A stretch of 64,000 nt of DNA from Ptychodera flava (taxonomy: Eukaryota > Hemichordata > Enteropneusta > Ptychoderidae): contig NC_091932.1 of the NCBI RefSeq assembly GCF_041260155.1, forward strand, positions 8,833,304 through 8,897,303. Reading direction: 5' to 3'. Position numbers and translations under genes: made by a program. The notes beneath the pieces were generated by a model that worked only from the letters and a program-made list of their open reading frames with translations, was not told the origin of the DNA and searched no databases. Positions 1 to 13,600 of the stretch are shown piece by piece; the stretch's first letter is position 1, and the number at the start of each line of letters is the position of its first letter.

Positions 1-610
1 TGGAGGCTTGGTTTGTGGTTGATAATTACACGAGATTATGCGAAACATACGACGAGATGGCATCGTACTGCCAGTCGCGTAGCAACCATAGTTACTTTGT
101 GAGCTCTCAGGCCAGAAACACTGCCTCACGCCAATCAAAACATAACACGCCAGCAGTTTCATAAACATGTCCTTTCTTGGCGGCCGTGTAAAAGACGGTG
201 TGACTGACCGTAAACCATTGAGTAAAACCAGACAGTATCGATAAAAGACTTTCAAATTTGGTTCAAACACACTCATTATATATTCATGAAAATATGAGAG
301 GAATTTTTAAAACGGTAAAACCCACTTTCCTGAAGCTCAAAACACTCGCGTTTTCGCCAGCACATCAATTCCGATCAGCACCACACGACAACTACAACAC
401 AAGCTTTGTCGAACATACTTTCGCTTAACAATTGGTGAAAATCCGAAAATTACCGAAGGGTGCATGGTCGGCACTCTTCGGAAAAGAGAGCCAAGAGCTT
501 CGTGAGGCGAGGCAAACATGGATTGCTTACGTAACCGCTTCACGCCTTAAACAATAGCTGTTGCCACTCTGTCTGATATTACTCTGTGATTTCGTTAAGG
601 AATACTAGCG
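1..610. other. AT-rich intergenic DNA, nothing recognised
   Basis: No open frame with domain content, no clear repeat and no RNA gene seen. Confidence 0.5.
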
Positions 611-2400
611 ATGCCACAAATTGAGTGTATCATCGTAACTTGTAGAATGTCTGAAGGAAACTACGTTGCCAAATTGAACACACACTAGTGGCAGGCTTCT
701 AAAGAGAATAGCATGATGTTCTACTGGCTCCTCTAAAAGCACTTTTTGACCAGTTTTATTACTCTTGCTATCCACCTCGTATAGAATTTTATGATAATAC
801 CATGGCCACAATATTTGAAGAGTTTTGCAGCTATACTGTGCCATTCTTCATGTCGCAGTCACATACGATCACGGATTACTATCTAAAAATCTTAATTACT
901 ACCATTAGGAATAGTAGGCGGCTAGTCTTATTGGTTAAAATCTTGATTGACCAAACCAGAGCGCTTGATCAGCATTTCCTATGATTCATCACTGTAACTG
1001 TGATCGTATTTCGTGTAACCTACCAGCAATCCTTGATTTTTTTGTTTATACGATAAAATACCCAACCTTAGCATCACATTTTTTTCAAAGGCCAATTGTC
1101 TTACAGCAATTTGTGTGACGAACTGCACGACCAGATGGCTCCTCCTGCAATGCATAGTAAATATTTCTTTCGAAAATTATTGTTTTTATGATTTTGAAGA
1201 GATCGTCTAAATTGAAAGGTTGGGTTTGAATTGGCGAATGACTATAACCGGAGATAAATTCGTTGTGCATTTATGACTTTCAATGTCCCTTAGCTTAGGA
1301 TTGTAACTGCTATTTTTATTTGCAACAGTATTTCCAACACTTTTTTGAGACAACTGGCAAATAAAAGTAACATCGCATTGTCTTTCAAATTTAATACGTA
1401 GATATAACCGATATGTTAACAATTTTGATCAAGTGTAACTCTCTCTTTCACCTAATGATACCAGACATATATTATGACCTCGAGGAGGAGGCCAATCCCC
1501 TAATGGATATATTTACATCATTATTGATTTCAACAGAAGGTTTGATTGTATCTTCGTGTTGTTGCATGAGGTCGGAAATATAACTACCAAATTCTCGAAA
1601 AATAACACTTAAGTGAAACTGTCCTATAGAAGCCCTTGTCTCGTCCGTCGACTTCGAAACTAAAAGATAATGCAATTTTGTTTATCGGTCACTAAACTCT
1701 TTTACCTTGCTTGGATTATTCTTGACTTGAATCTATAAAGAAAGCGTCTTTTCATAGGTTACAGAAGTTGGACTTTATGAAGTCTTCTTCTATGGTTGTT
1801 TTTTGTTTGAGCCACCCATGATGCTTGTGTGAATTTTAGAGTTGTGTTCTTTTTCCAGTGGTGCAATTCCCACAAACAAACGAGAAAAAGATAGAACATG
1901 TGATTTTGCAAAACGCAAGAAAAAGTTTCTAGAAACAGGCATTCTACTTTACAAACGACCTGGCAAATTTACAGTTGAGGAAATATATTTTTCTGGCTGG
2001 TTTTCATGTGACCGCTGACCTGTCATTATGTCGCTGGTAGGTTTATCCAGGAGAAGGAGTACTTCAAGTCTTCATTGGCAAACCAGGTAAACATAAGGTC
2101 TTTCCTCCTTATTGTAAAATTTGACTGTCTGAGGTCTCATTGTTTGATAACCTACTAAAAATACACCCCTAGGATTATGCTTAACTTGAATGTACGGAAA
2201 TGAACTCACTGTTTGTCATAATAGATTACAGTTTACAAAACACAAGTTTACAAAATCGCATCATGAAAGCGATTGATGACAAATTAGGACTGCCTAAATT
2301 TCTCATTCATTAAAATAATCATAAACATAATGTCCTTATTACATAGAATCGTACGTTTGGCCTCTCTGTTTATTATTTGCTGTGTTTAATATTTACATAC
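611..2400 (+). repeat. Duplicated block, copy 1
   Basis: 611-1600 and about 2190-2400 match 4893-5917 and about 5919-6150 in the same order and orientation. Copy 1 has roughly 590 bp between the two matching parts that copy 2 lacks. Both copies start ATGCCACAAATTGAGT and both hold a 60-codon open frame beginning MATIFEEF. The frame differs at about 17 of 60 residues between copies, more than the DNA does, so it is probably not a selected gene. Confidence 0.7.
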
Positions 2401-3063
2401 TGGCTAGTATATTTGCTAAAGGTCATTCCAATGTCTTTGATTTTAAAGACTGTGCGATGTGACTTTCATCGGACGAGTGTCTTCCAAACAGCGCCTTAAA
2501 TTCAGTAATAAACTAAAGGCAAGTTCTGAATCAGTAGTTCTCTCGTGAATACTTGTTGACATTGATTTTTTACAGGGTGTCAGTCATTCGTTTTCCATTG
2601 ATTTTTTTATTAAAATTGGTCAATTTACCTTTGGGTGAAGCTGATAAAAAATCTTCCCCTTTAAAGAAGTAGTTATTTGTCATCAGACCTGAGATAAGGC
2701 AAGCCACTGCAACCCAAATTCTTCAACTTTTACAATCTCTTTGAAAAAAGGAGAATAATATATCGAAAGAAATATTTATTAAACCTGATGAGTAAAGACG
2801 TCTAACAAACTCTAATAGCCAGCTGCGCTACTTCTAATGGCAATATCACCTGATTCTTAGAACTATATGATGATCGTTTCACAGGACGATTGAGCCATAT
2901 GTGCATTCAGTTCTTAATACACATCATTTGATGATCAAGTCTTTGTTGATTCTCCTATGTATGTAAAAGAATGGAGGATTGCTGGTAGGTTGAAAGAATA
3001 TGCTAACAATATTCATAAATCTTACGACACATCATTTAAACTGCCTGGCTCGGCAATAGCAAT

Positions 3064-3281
3064 TTTCAGTCAATACAAGTACCAGCTTCTTATTTCCGAT
3101 GGTAGCGATTAAGGCCGCTTCAGAAGAAAAAGCCATCAATAGTGATGAAAGATACCAGATTAAGGACGCGGATCAACAACTCTTTACAATTTATGGCCCT
3201 AGCATTTTTGAACTTGTATACACCTCAAGATATCAAGAAGGTAAGATAACAAGAACTTCAGTTGCTGAGTTTATGAAAATT
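3064..3281 (+). CDS. Candidate orphan exon on the plus strand
   Basis: After a TTTTCAG at about 3063-3069 the frame is open through ATTAAGGACGCG to TCAAGATATCAAGAAG, where a strong GTAAGA donor occurs near 3241. The encoded peptide includes QQLFTIYGPSIFELVYTSRY. It is a little more GC-rich than its surroundings. I recognise no family and found no partner exons, so this may be an exon of an unseen gene, a pseudogene fragment or chance. Confidence 0.2.
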
Positions 3282-4892
3282 TAAATTTCTCAACTGTACT
3301 GATTAACAAGCTGCGGACACTGCGTTTGCAAGGATGCACCATCAGCGGACAGTTTCTTTGTCTTAAAGAGTACAAACAGCAAGTCATCCGGACACTTGTT
3401 TGCGAAATAGGACTGACAACTGGGAGTCAGAATAAATAAGAGACTTGCCTAGTAAATTTTGAACTATCGAAAGTAAATAACAATGCGTCAAAGAGTATGG
3501 ACGAGACAAAAAGTAATATGATAAACTTGGCAATCAAACTCCATCTATGATTTTGATAAATGAATGTTAACATACTCCAACAAATTAAATATATGGGATT
3601 TCCCTAGGTTAAGATATACATGGATCTTTACATTTTCTACACTTTTCTCTCAGCCAATAAATTTCCCCTAAAAACAAAGAGGTTTGTTTCTTTTCAATCT
3701 GTGCATGACAATTTTTAAATATTAAGGATGTACTCATGAAATGTTACAGGCAAGAGCTTTTAATTTTGACCTCTTTTCTCATCTTCTATGTATCAACATA
3801 AATTTACACTTCATGATTCAAGTAAGCATTGCTATACTCAAGCAAAAAACATTAAGTCTTCACAGAAATTCGTTTGAAATAACCAAAATTCTGTATGTAC
3901 CTATAAGCCAAAAAAACTGAATACTAACAATGTAACCACATTTATGGTCTATAACATGAAAGAATAAATTAATTGACATCGTGTCAGATGTTATCAAAAG
4001 TCAAAGTTACACAATATCTTTGACGATCACATACATAAAAGATGACTTGACGGGATTTTGTTTTTCCAAATACCTGCCTGTCCATCAAGGTCTGTCCGGG
4101 GCTTTACTTTTGACGTTTATGGTTCATCTGTTATGGAAAAGCTTCAAAACTTACACGTGAATATTTCTTATTTAATTTCGATTTTATTTTGTATGTCTGA
4201 AAAAAAAACTTTTTAGGGCAAGACTTCATTTATAAATATCCGTAGTGATTCTGAAATTATAATATAAAACCCTGACACATCTTTGGAGGTTGTTAAATGC
4301 CTTGCCTAAGTAAGCTGTGAGCTATAGATTTTTTTTCTGCACGAGCACACCATTTGTCCATACAGTAAAATGATGGCGCAGCTTTGATGCATGACGGGAT
4401 AAGAAAGACCAGTAAACACGAACACCGTGCGTTCAGGAATGAAATTGTAACTTGCAGTAACTATTCAGGATTGCTTTCTAATCTTAAATCAATTTTGTCA
4501 CATTTTCTTTCAGACTTATATGTATTAAGATTTCACAATCTTCAATAATGAGGGAAATCAAAGAATATAGTAGGCATTTTCAATCTATGTAGATGGCATG
4601 GCATCACGGTTAGTGTGTCCTGCATGCAGGACACAACCGGAAGGATAAGATGTAGCACTGTTAAGGAAATATTGTTGTATCTTTTTTAAACCAGGTATTG
4701 CAAGTAAATGCGTATGATCATTATAGCACTGTATTCAAAATGCATACATATGTGAGGAAACATGCTGTGCAATATAAAAATGTATTTTCTCTTGAAAAGT
4801 AAAAGTGAAAAGGCTTACATTTCAAGCCTTGCCAAAAAAAATTTGGTGACATACGTATTTTTTTATGAGTAATGAGAACGTTAACGAAATGA

Positions 4893-6150
4893 AGATGCCA
4901 CAAATTGAGTATCATCATAACTTGTAGAATGTCTGAAGGAAACTACGTTGCCAAATTGAACAGACACCAGTTGCAGGCTTCTAAAGAGAGTAGCATTATG
5001 CTCTATTGGCCTCTAAAGGAAATTTTTTGTCAGTTGTGTTCCTCTTGCTATCCACTCTCATATACAACTTTGCGATAGCACTATGGCCACAATCTTTGAA
5101 GAGTTTGTCAGCTATGCGGTGCGATTCTTCATCTCGCAGTCACGCACCATCATGGATTACTATCTACAAATCTTAATTACTACCATAAGGAATGGTAGGC
5201 GGGTAGTCTTAGTGATTGAAATCTTCATTGGCCAAACCAGAGCGCTTGATCAGCATTCTATATGATTCATTATTGTAACAGTGGTCGTATTTCGTGTAGC
5301 ATACCAGCAATACTTGAGTTTTTGTGTATACCACAGAATACCATACCTTAGCACTAAATTTGGTAAGTAGGCAAATTATCTTACAGAAACGAATTGCACG
5401 ACCAGATGGCTCGTTCTGCAAGGCATAGAAAATATTTCTTTCGAAATCAATTTTTTCTAATTTTGAAGAGATCGTGTAAATTGAAAGGTTGAGTTTGAAG
5501 AGGCAAATGACTAACCGGAGATATATTCGTTGTGCATTAATTACTTTCCATGTCCCTTGGCTTAGGATTGTACACTAAACGATCAACTGCTATTTTAATT
5601 TGCTACAGCTTTAAAACATTATTTTTGAGATAACTGGCTAATAAAAGTAACATCTCATTGTCTTTCAAATTAAATTCACAGATTAAACCAATATTTTAAC
5701 AATTTTGTTCAGGTTTATATCTCTCTTTCACTGGATGATATCAGACATATATTATGACCTCAAGGTGGAGGCCAATCCCCTATTGGATATATTTATATCA
5801 TTATTGATTTCAACGGGAGGTTTGATTGTATCTTCGTGTTGTGGCCAAATTTAAGCTTTGTGTAATACAGAGCTAGGCTAAATAAGGTCGGAAATATAAG
5901 TACCAAATTCTTGTACGGAATGTACGGAAATGACCTTACTGTTTGTCATAATATATAACAGTTTACAAAATACAAATCGCATCTTTCAAAGAAAATCATA
6001 GCACATTAGGACTGGTTTAATTTCTCCTTCATTAAAGTATTCACAAAATTTCTAAACGAATTATTCAAATACTTTCAATATTTCCGTATAAACAAAATTT
6101 CTTCATTACATAGAATCTGGAGTCAGGCCTCTGTGTTTATTATTTGCCGT
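4893..6150 (+). repeat. Duplicated block, copy 2
   Basis: Second copy of the block at 611-2400, about 4.28 kb downstream, without the roughly 590-bp segment found in copy 1 and with an extra piece of about 35 bp near 5846-5882. No terminal inverted repeats were seen, so this may be a local tandem duplication or two insertions of one non-coding repeat. Confidence 0.7.
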
Positions 6151-9100
6151 ATTTTCTGTCATGTCGTACATCCCTAACATTAGTGGGTAAACGGGAAAAT
6201 ATGTAATATTTGCTTGTCAAACGTGCTTCATTTTATTGGAATGATGAATAACAATTGTCATTAATACAACAGCAATACCATTAAAAGTTTCTTGTTTAAT
6301 GCAGTTCAGATTTTCGAAATATCGTTTGTGAATTCTGATGGTTCTGTTACCCTACACCTACTGTTTAGAAACAGATTCCCTTATGTTGAATGATACTCTA
6401 TGTACCATAAGGCATGATAAATTATAATGGTGCCCGGCATAATATTATTTCATATTCGCATTTCAGTGCGTAGTGTTTGAAAGATACTAAATAAGTAATA
6501 TAAGTCTATAAAAAACTATCTGAATTTTAGAAATTTACACTGGTATGTGATCAGAAGGTGGCGGATCATGGTATTATTTGTGTTCTCAATGTATGGGTTT
6601 CTTGTCCTGTCATAGGTATGAATGTCTTTGTTTGATGAGACGGATTTGTAGAGACTACTTTGAATTTCGGATCGTCTACTTTTTGCTTTCGGTTGCAAAG
6701 CTGCTTTCATAACAAGTTACTAACAGTGCTGCATTATTATGTACGACACGAATGACAAGAGCAACATCCATGTAACCTCAGTAGGAGTAAGATCAGCATG
6801 AAAAGATTGTCGTTTATTGACTCAGACGCCACCATTACGCCAAGCCAAATAATACGACTTTCCTTTTCATTTACAAGTTCGTTATTTGCATTTGGGACAT
6901 TGTGAACATAAATGTATCACTTAACTAGACGATCACCCTATAGATAAGTTGATACAGAATGATGTTTTGTAATTCTAACTCATTTCTTTGACTATATTTA
7001 TGACAAACCGTGATAGCAGGAAGGCTAAGAAAATCTTCCTGATTATATCATTCTTCACTGTAACTTACTTGTCTGGTTCAAGAAACAGTAGCAAACCGTC
7101 TTCAAAAATGACAAAACTTATGTCAGTCTCGCCGTAATGATCTATACTAGCCATAGTAGCCTTCTCTTGCAAGTTCTCTAGAAACTAAAGTCTATTGAAT
7201 TTGCAGTGTGACAAAACAACTTACTAACAGAAATTTATTATCAACAGTTTTGTAAGAATGCGTTACCAATGCAGCTTTAAAAAGTGACCTCGTCATTGTT
7301 ACGTTGCTTGTGTCCAAGAGTCACCATTACATGTAAAATAATTAATATTTTGCCTTTTTCATATCTCAAATTGGTGATATGAGCTTTCAAGATGAATTAA
7401 AAGCCCTACGCAGCTACACAGTTTTACAAGAGATTCTCGATAAGAAAAACATTTTGCTTAATAAATGTGGTCAATACATGAGCTTTCACAAGGAGCGGGT
7501 GTTTGGTTTAAATTTATTCACATTTAAAACACGGAACAAACACTGAAGTGAGAAATATTTTGTCAATAGTTTACACGGCCCTGTCTCCGTAGCACAGTGT
7601 GTAAAATATTAGAACCGAAACGTTTCAGATGATTTCATGAACACATTATTGAGGTATAGAAAAAAAACTAAAACGTTGACTAAATTTCTTAAGTATGCAT
7701 ACCATATGGAAGTTCCAAACGATTATGGTAGGATGGTTAACGGCCAATATATCGTGAGTGATTGCGAGGACTAGGATGGAAATAGGGCTAAATGTGTTTC
7801 CAGTTGCATTGTGCTGGCACCAATAAACCTACAGCATTCGGTTAGTACACATACGGGCATGATTGGTGGAGGCGAGGGAAAATTTAAATCAGCAAGAACA
7901 AAGAGCAAACAAAATGCAAACCGGTAGAGGCGATCATTGGTGTTTTAAGTTTGCACATTCATATCGTGAAGCATACACTTTAAGAGTTCCTTGCTATCTC
8001 GTAATGCTGACAATTCTTGGTCTGTGCAGACAATCAAATCTTAGCCAAACACGGTTGAAAGTATGACAAATGTTACTTGAGTGAGGGGAAGAGAGGAAGA
8101 AGGTTTTTGGTATTGCATGTCTACACGTGTGCTACCAAAAACAATCAACTTGAAATAGAAGTCAGTTGACGCCACACACAAATCTGGTTGAAAGACAAGT
8201 TTAATATTTACAAAAAATTGAGAACAACTTAACTGCAACTAACTGCCACAAGTTTTTCTTGACAGTCCTTCCATTTCATGTGATTTGCCTTTTCACAGTA
8301 ACTACTGTAATGCCATAGTTCAGGTCAGAGTACATTAGTAGATTTCCTTGCATTTTGTCATGAATCTTAACTTTTATTCTGGAATATTTGTTTGCAAAAA
8401 TGAAGGTCGTTTCCATAATATAAACAATGCTTATACGTACAGTCTGGCGTAAATGTGAATGACAATGCCATACTCACCAGAAGGGGGTCCGTGTCATATC
8501 ATGTAATGAAAGCGTCGGGCAGGGCGCTTTTTATCCCTATGATTTAAAATATATTACGCTGTTGAAGCCTTAAACTGAAACTGCCTCTATTATTTTTAGC
8601 CATTTTTGTAAAAAATCGCGCGTGTTATAAATGGCTAAAATGGGTTTTCCGGAATAAGCGACCCCAAAGTTAAGACATGTGTAAAAATCAGCCTGGGTGA
8701 TCTTCTCCTGTAAATCATTCTTGTGTCTCCAGGGATTTTTCAGTTATGCCATTGTCTGGAGAGTTTACGGAAACTAAGTTATAATTGCAGCTTTGAAAGA
8801 GCAAGTGTCTTGAAATGTCCATTATATTCCTCTATGTTGATTTTGACACTGAAAAGACGACCTACATCCATCCTAGGGATATTTTGAGGGAATATTAATG
8901 CTACTAACGAATTTATCTCCCAGATCCTCATTATCCCCGAATTCGATGCAATTTGCCTTGAGATAAAACGTATAAATATATTCATCTTGAGTGATTAAAA
9001 CCCACATAATTGAATTTTATATTTTCCATTGGAGGTATGTCCGATGGTCGATGATGTTCATTCATGTGTACAAGGCTATTCAGAAACTTGAATACCAACT

Positions 9101-10433
9101 TACATCAAATAAACGCTTAAGAGCTGGTTGCACGTGTTACGAGTTAAGTGTTTCTTAATTGTTGGAAAGCGGACAATCTCGTAGGATTTCAGTATAACTG
9201 GAAGGAGTTAATCCACTAAAACTACATATATCATTAGGAAAGCATTCCATTTTGAAGTTACCAAGGATGAAATATTAATGCAGATATTCACACAGACAAG
9301 TGTTATTTCGCCCGGAAACCTTTATTTTTGACTCGTGCGTGGTCACGTTTGTAGTACAACGTATTATTGCAAAATAGTGAGCTGAGGCCAATTCATAAAC
9401 TTTGTAAAAGTTAGCATGATAACCTATACGATACAAAATAATATTTTATTTTAAAAAACACATTGGACATGTGTATGTAAAATTACATCTCAAGGTACCG
9501 TAAAGCACTGATACACCTATAAACTAATACGGCACTGTTAACAATTACATAATAAACTTACTTTGTAGAGACGTGTTTACGAGATTTAAAAATATCAACT
9601 ATTCCATGAGCTATAAAAACATCAAGCCTATTCCATATCCCGGGGTGAAAATAGAAAAAAACATTTGCAACCATAAATCGACGTATTGCATATAGGCTGG
9701 TGTAAACTGAGCTCACCTTCTGAAGTGGACCAAAGCGTACGACCAGGAATACGAATTTCTAAGAACTCTTTCAAATAGCGTGAAGCAGTTTTATTAACAC
9801 TTTTAAGGCGAAGAGTTACACGATTTCGTGCCTCCCTTATTCAAATAAGGGGTAATCTTTTATCCTGTCTGGGACATTTACTCGTTCGAAAGGACCATTT
9901 TATGAGGATTCAATAAAAAACGAAAGTCTGACCTTACAACGACGGACAGGCTGGCTCTAGGTGAAAATGACGAAAACGAAAGAAACAACGGTATTTACCT
10001 TCAATCAATTCCTGAAAGTAAGTAACACATATTTAGCTTATCGGTGTCATGCTCTCATATCATGTGCGTAAAAATGAAATGCTAACAGTGGGATCCTTAG
10101 ACGTTTAATCAAGTTAACCAATTTATAAGTACGCTTCAAAAATGGGTGAACACTGGTAGCTAATGGATGCATCATCTGATCTCGGCTGAGATTATCCTGA
10201 GCTTTCTCTGTCTCATACAGGTTTAGCTGTGAGAGCATGCATAGTTTTTTTTTCAGGAAACTCAGACTTTTCCAGGTGCAATAGCATATAGTAAGGTTTA
10301 AAAAAGTAGAGTAATTTTTGAAAATCCCTAATTCTCAAGATATATCCCGAAGGTTATATCAGAGGGATGGAACGACAGTCACACAATGAAATAACAGTAT
10401 CTTGCCAGAAAACTGAGTGTATTTATATAGTCA
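6151..10433. other. AT-rich DNA; 3' flank and probable 3' UTR of the channel gene
   Basis: No supported coding region, RNA gene or element. The part just left of 10434 should be the channel's 3' UTR on the minus strand. I could not place its polyadenylation site with confidence. Confidence 0.5.
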
Positions 10434-10673
10434 TCAGTTCATAAGGCATAAGGTACCGTCGAAACTTCGGAAGCCAGGGAACGCTACTGCTCCAGAAAAG
10501 TGTTCTTTCGTTTCTTCGTTCGCAGATTTTACTCGAGAGTTCATGTCTCTTTGGCCACAATAAATGTATCCGATGATTGAAGCCACAAGTTCGATGAACT
10601 CGGCCACCGTTATCACTGATAGGCCAATGTACAGTCCTAGAGTACCACCGATATCACTGAGGAAATCTTCCAT
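10434..10673 (-). CDS. Channel terminal exon: TM2 pore helix and C-terminal tail
   Basis: This exon reads [20 protein letters not shown] and then [38 protein letters not shown] is the most conserved DEG/ENaC block. It contains the degenerin gating site, the G-x-S selectivity filter (here GLS) and the TM2 helix. A cytoplasmic tail of about 40 residues follows, ending LCLMN and a TGA stop. The acceptor is TCGTTACAG. The opening Met is an internal residue, not a start. Confidence 0.95.
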   Translation of the reverse strand: MEDFLSDIGGTLGLYIGLSVITVAEFIELVASIIGYIYCGQRDMNSRVKSANEETKEHFSGAVAFPGFRSFDGTLCLMN

Positions 10674-13600
10674 CTGTAACGATATATGTAGAGAAGGTGA
10701 TATATCCAGAACTTTAATGTAAAAATTTTTACTGCAAAAATTTTTTAAAAATGTATATTTTCAGAAAAAAAATCACACACGTTTAGAACAACGTGCGGTT
10801 CTTTATGAAGTATTACCGTTTCTGTATCGAAATACGTTTAGCTATTTTACTTTGCGCGAGCATAAAAAGCTTGCAATTTCTTAAGTTTAGCAGCGCTGAC
10901 AGGAAGTTTTAACATTAGATATTATTCCCTAATATTTTTCTTCGTTCAGCGAAGGAAAATACGAGTGACGTAATGACCGTGTCACCACGAGTCGAAGACG
11001 AGTGGTGACACGGTCATTACGTCACGAGTATTTTCCGAGCTGAACGAAGAAAAATATTAGGGAATAATATACTTATCACATGCACAAGCCAAGAATTCGT
11101 TATTTTTTGCAAAATAAAATAAGTTTTCCATGACGATTCCGCGTTTAAACTTTGAACTACTTTAGGAATAAATATCAGTACGCCGTGCACAAGTTGTCAA
11201 TCATTTCCAGTCGTCCGTCGTGTGCGTTATCGCTCACGTCAGTTCGTTCGTGTGTGGAGCAAATGACAGCTCTCGGTCTACACGTAGGCTACCTTCCGCA
11301 AAGTTATACTCTATTTCAAAGATAGCATAGTCCTAGAAATTTATCACAGACGAAGATACGCTATTTTTCGGGAACAAATATCGACTGAATCTCGACGGCG
11401 CAAACACTGTAAACGTCGCGCCTGACCCTGTTTGCAATGCGTACGGAACCCACGGTATACGCGACCAGCTTCGAGTTCGTTGTTTCCGCAAATTATTCAC
11501 GTAATTCCTTCGGAATATACAGGCGATACACTCTTGTGTTTACATCGTTCGGATTAGTAATGTCGTAGTCTGTGAAAATATCGATTTCATTACATGACTT
11601 TTGATCGTGGGAGAAACATCGGCCGCCATGTTGTTTGTCTACATATTTACGAGCACACCGAAGATCGACAAAAAAAGGTCCGACGCACCGAAATTGATGA
11701 CATAGACGCGGGTTGTCGTGACGTAGAACGACCAGAGAATAAATCCCGTATTTTTTGTTCGGAGACGACAAACTTGGCTTGTGCATGTGATAACATAACT
11801 TATCACATGCACAAGCCAAGTTTGTCGTCTCCGAACAAAAAATACGGGATTTATTCTCTGGTCGTTCTACGTCACGACAACCCGCGTCTATGTCATCAAT
11901 TTTGGTGCGTCGGACCTTTTTTTGTCGATCTTCGGTGTGCTCGTAAATATGTAAACAAACAACATGGCGGCCGATGTTTCTCTCACGATCAAAAGTAATG
12001 AAATCGATATTTTCACAGACTACGACATTACTAATCCGAACAATGTAAACAGAAGAGTTTACCGCCTGTATATCCCGAGGGAATTACGTGAATAATTTGC
12101 GGAAACAACGAACTCGAAGCTGGTCGCGTATACCGTGGGTTCCGTACTTACGCATTGCAGGCAGGGTCAGGCGCAACGTTTACAGCGTTCGCGCCGTCGA
12201 GATTCAGTCAATATTTGTCCCGAAAAATAGCGTATCTCGTCCGTGATAAATTTTTAGGACTATACTATCTTTGAAATAGAGTATAACTTTGCGGAAGGTA
12301 GCCTACGTGTAGACCGAGAGCTGTCATTTGCTCCACACACGAACGAACGTGAGCGTTAACGCACACTACCGATGACTGGAAATGATTGACAACTTGTGCA
12401 TGGCGTACTGATATTTATTCCTAAAGTAGTTCAAAAGTTTAAACGCGGAATCGTCATGGAAAACTTATTTATTTTGCAAAAAATAACGAATTCTTGGCTT
12501 GTGCATGTGATAAGTATATTATTCCCTAATATTTTTCTTCGTTCAGCTCGGAAAATACTCGTGACGTAATGACCGTGTCACCACTCGTCTTCGACTCGTG
12601 GTGACACGGTCATTACGTCACTCGTATTTTCCTTCGCTGAACGAAGAAAAATATTAGGGAATAATATCTAAATATATATATATATAAAGCCGACGTTGTC
12701 AAGCTCCTGTATTATACTGAATATTTTTCTCCCTTCCTTTCTTTTGTTTTTAGCCTTTCGTCTAAGTGTTTATAGTTTTTTTCATAAATTGATAATTTAC
12801 ATTTAAACATAAAAGCATTATTCTTACCCCATACGCAGGCAACTCGGTTGTACTTTCAATCGTCAGCTGTTCAAAGTAAACTTCAAGCTGGGCAAGATTG
12901 AGGCTGATGGAAGGGAAATATCTTACATAAGCACCCTAAAAGCCCTCTTATGTTTCTTTCTTAAAGCTTATCTAAGTGCTTAACGCTACTAGAAGACCTT
13001 CCGCATTTTGTTTGACCTTGACGAAATTTAACATCAATTGAACCGAATTCAATACTTTTTGTCGAACCATATTCATTACATTGAAATTAAGAATATTTGA
13101 GCAAAATCATAATTTGATATCAGTTGTACTCTATTCTCATCACCAGTATTCATGGCAAGCCAAGACATGCTTTCGTCTTGTGGCAATATCTGAAAACATT
13201 TTCGGCGAATTGTAAATTCGCATACGACCCTTCCCCTTCTTTGACTACACGTACTATTTTGTATATATTTTGGTTTGGTAGTTGTGATCTAAACAAATAA
13301 CAAAAGAAGCATATAAAAATAGCAACGATGTTCATTACAACAAGATTGTCTCCCTTGCTCCCGTAATAGATAAACGAAATAATTACCTGACTGACTGGGC
13401 ATCGTTAATATCTTTAGTCTTGGGGCTGATAGAATGTATAGTCTTCAACAAATATGACTGTGCAAACAAACAAACAATAAGACTCTTTTTATCGGAGGTT
13501 ACAGGACACATGTTTGGTCCTGCAAACCAATGAATTTTCTGCAAAAACAAATTGAGCCTTTCGTAAAAAATTGATACCGCAAATTTCAACCGGAACGACG

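Noticed and set aside
802-984. 60-residue frame MATIFEEF... kept in both duplicated blocks
   Set aside because: Residue identity (about 72%) is lower than the DNA identity, so there is no sign of selection on the protein.
11493-11998. Long overlapping frames on both strands at the centre of the palindrome
   Set aside because: They mirror each other because the DNA is an inverted repeat; no domain.
13150-13335. Minus frame with [15 protein letters not shown], first taken for a channel exon
   Set aside because: Its phase does not fit the flanking exons, whereas 13387-13457 fits exactly in phase and length.
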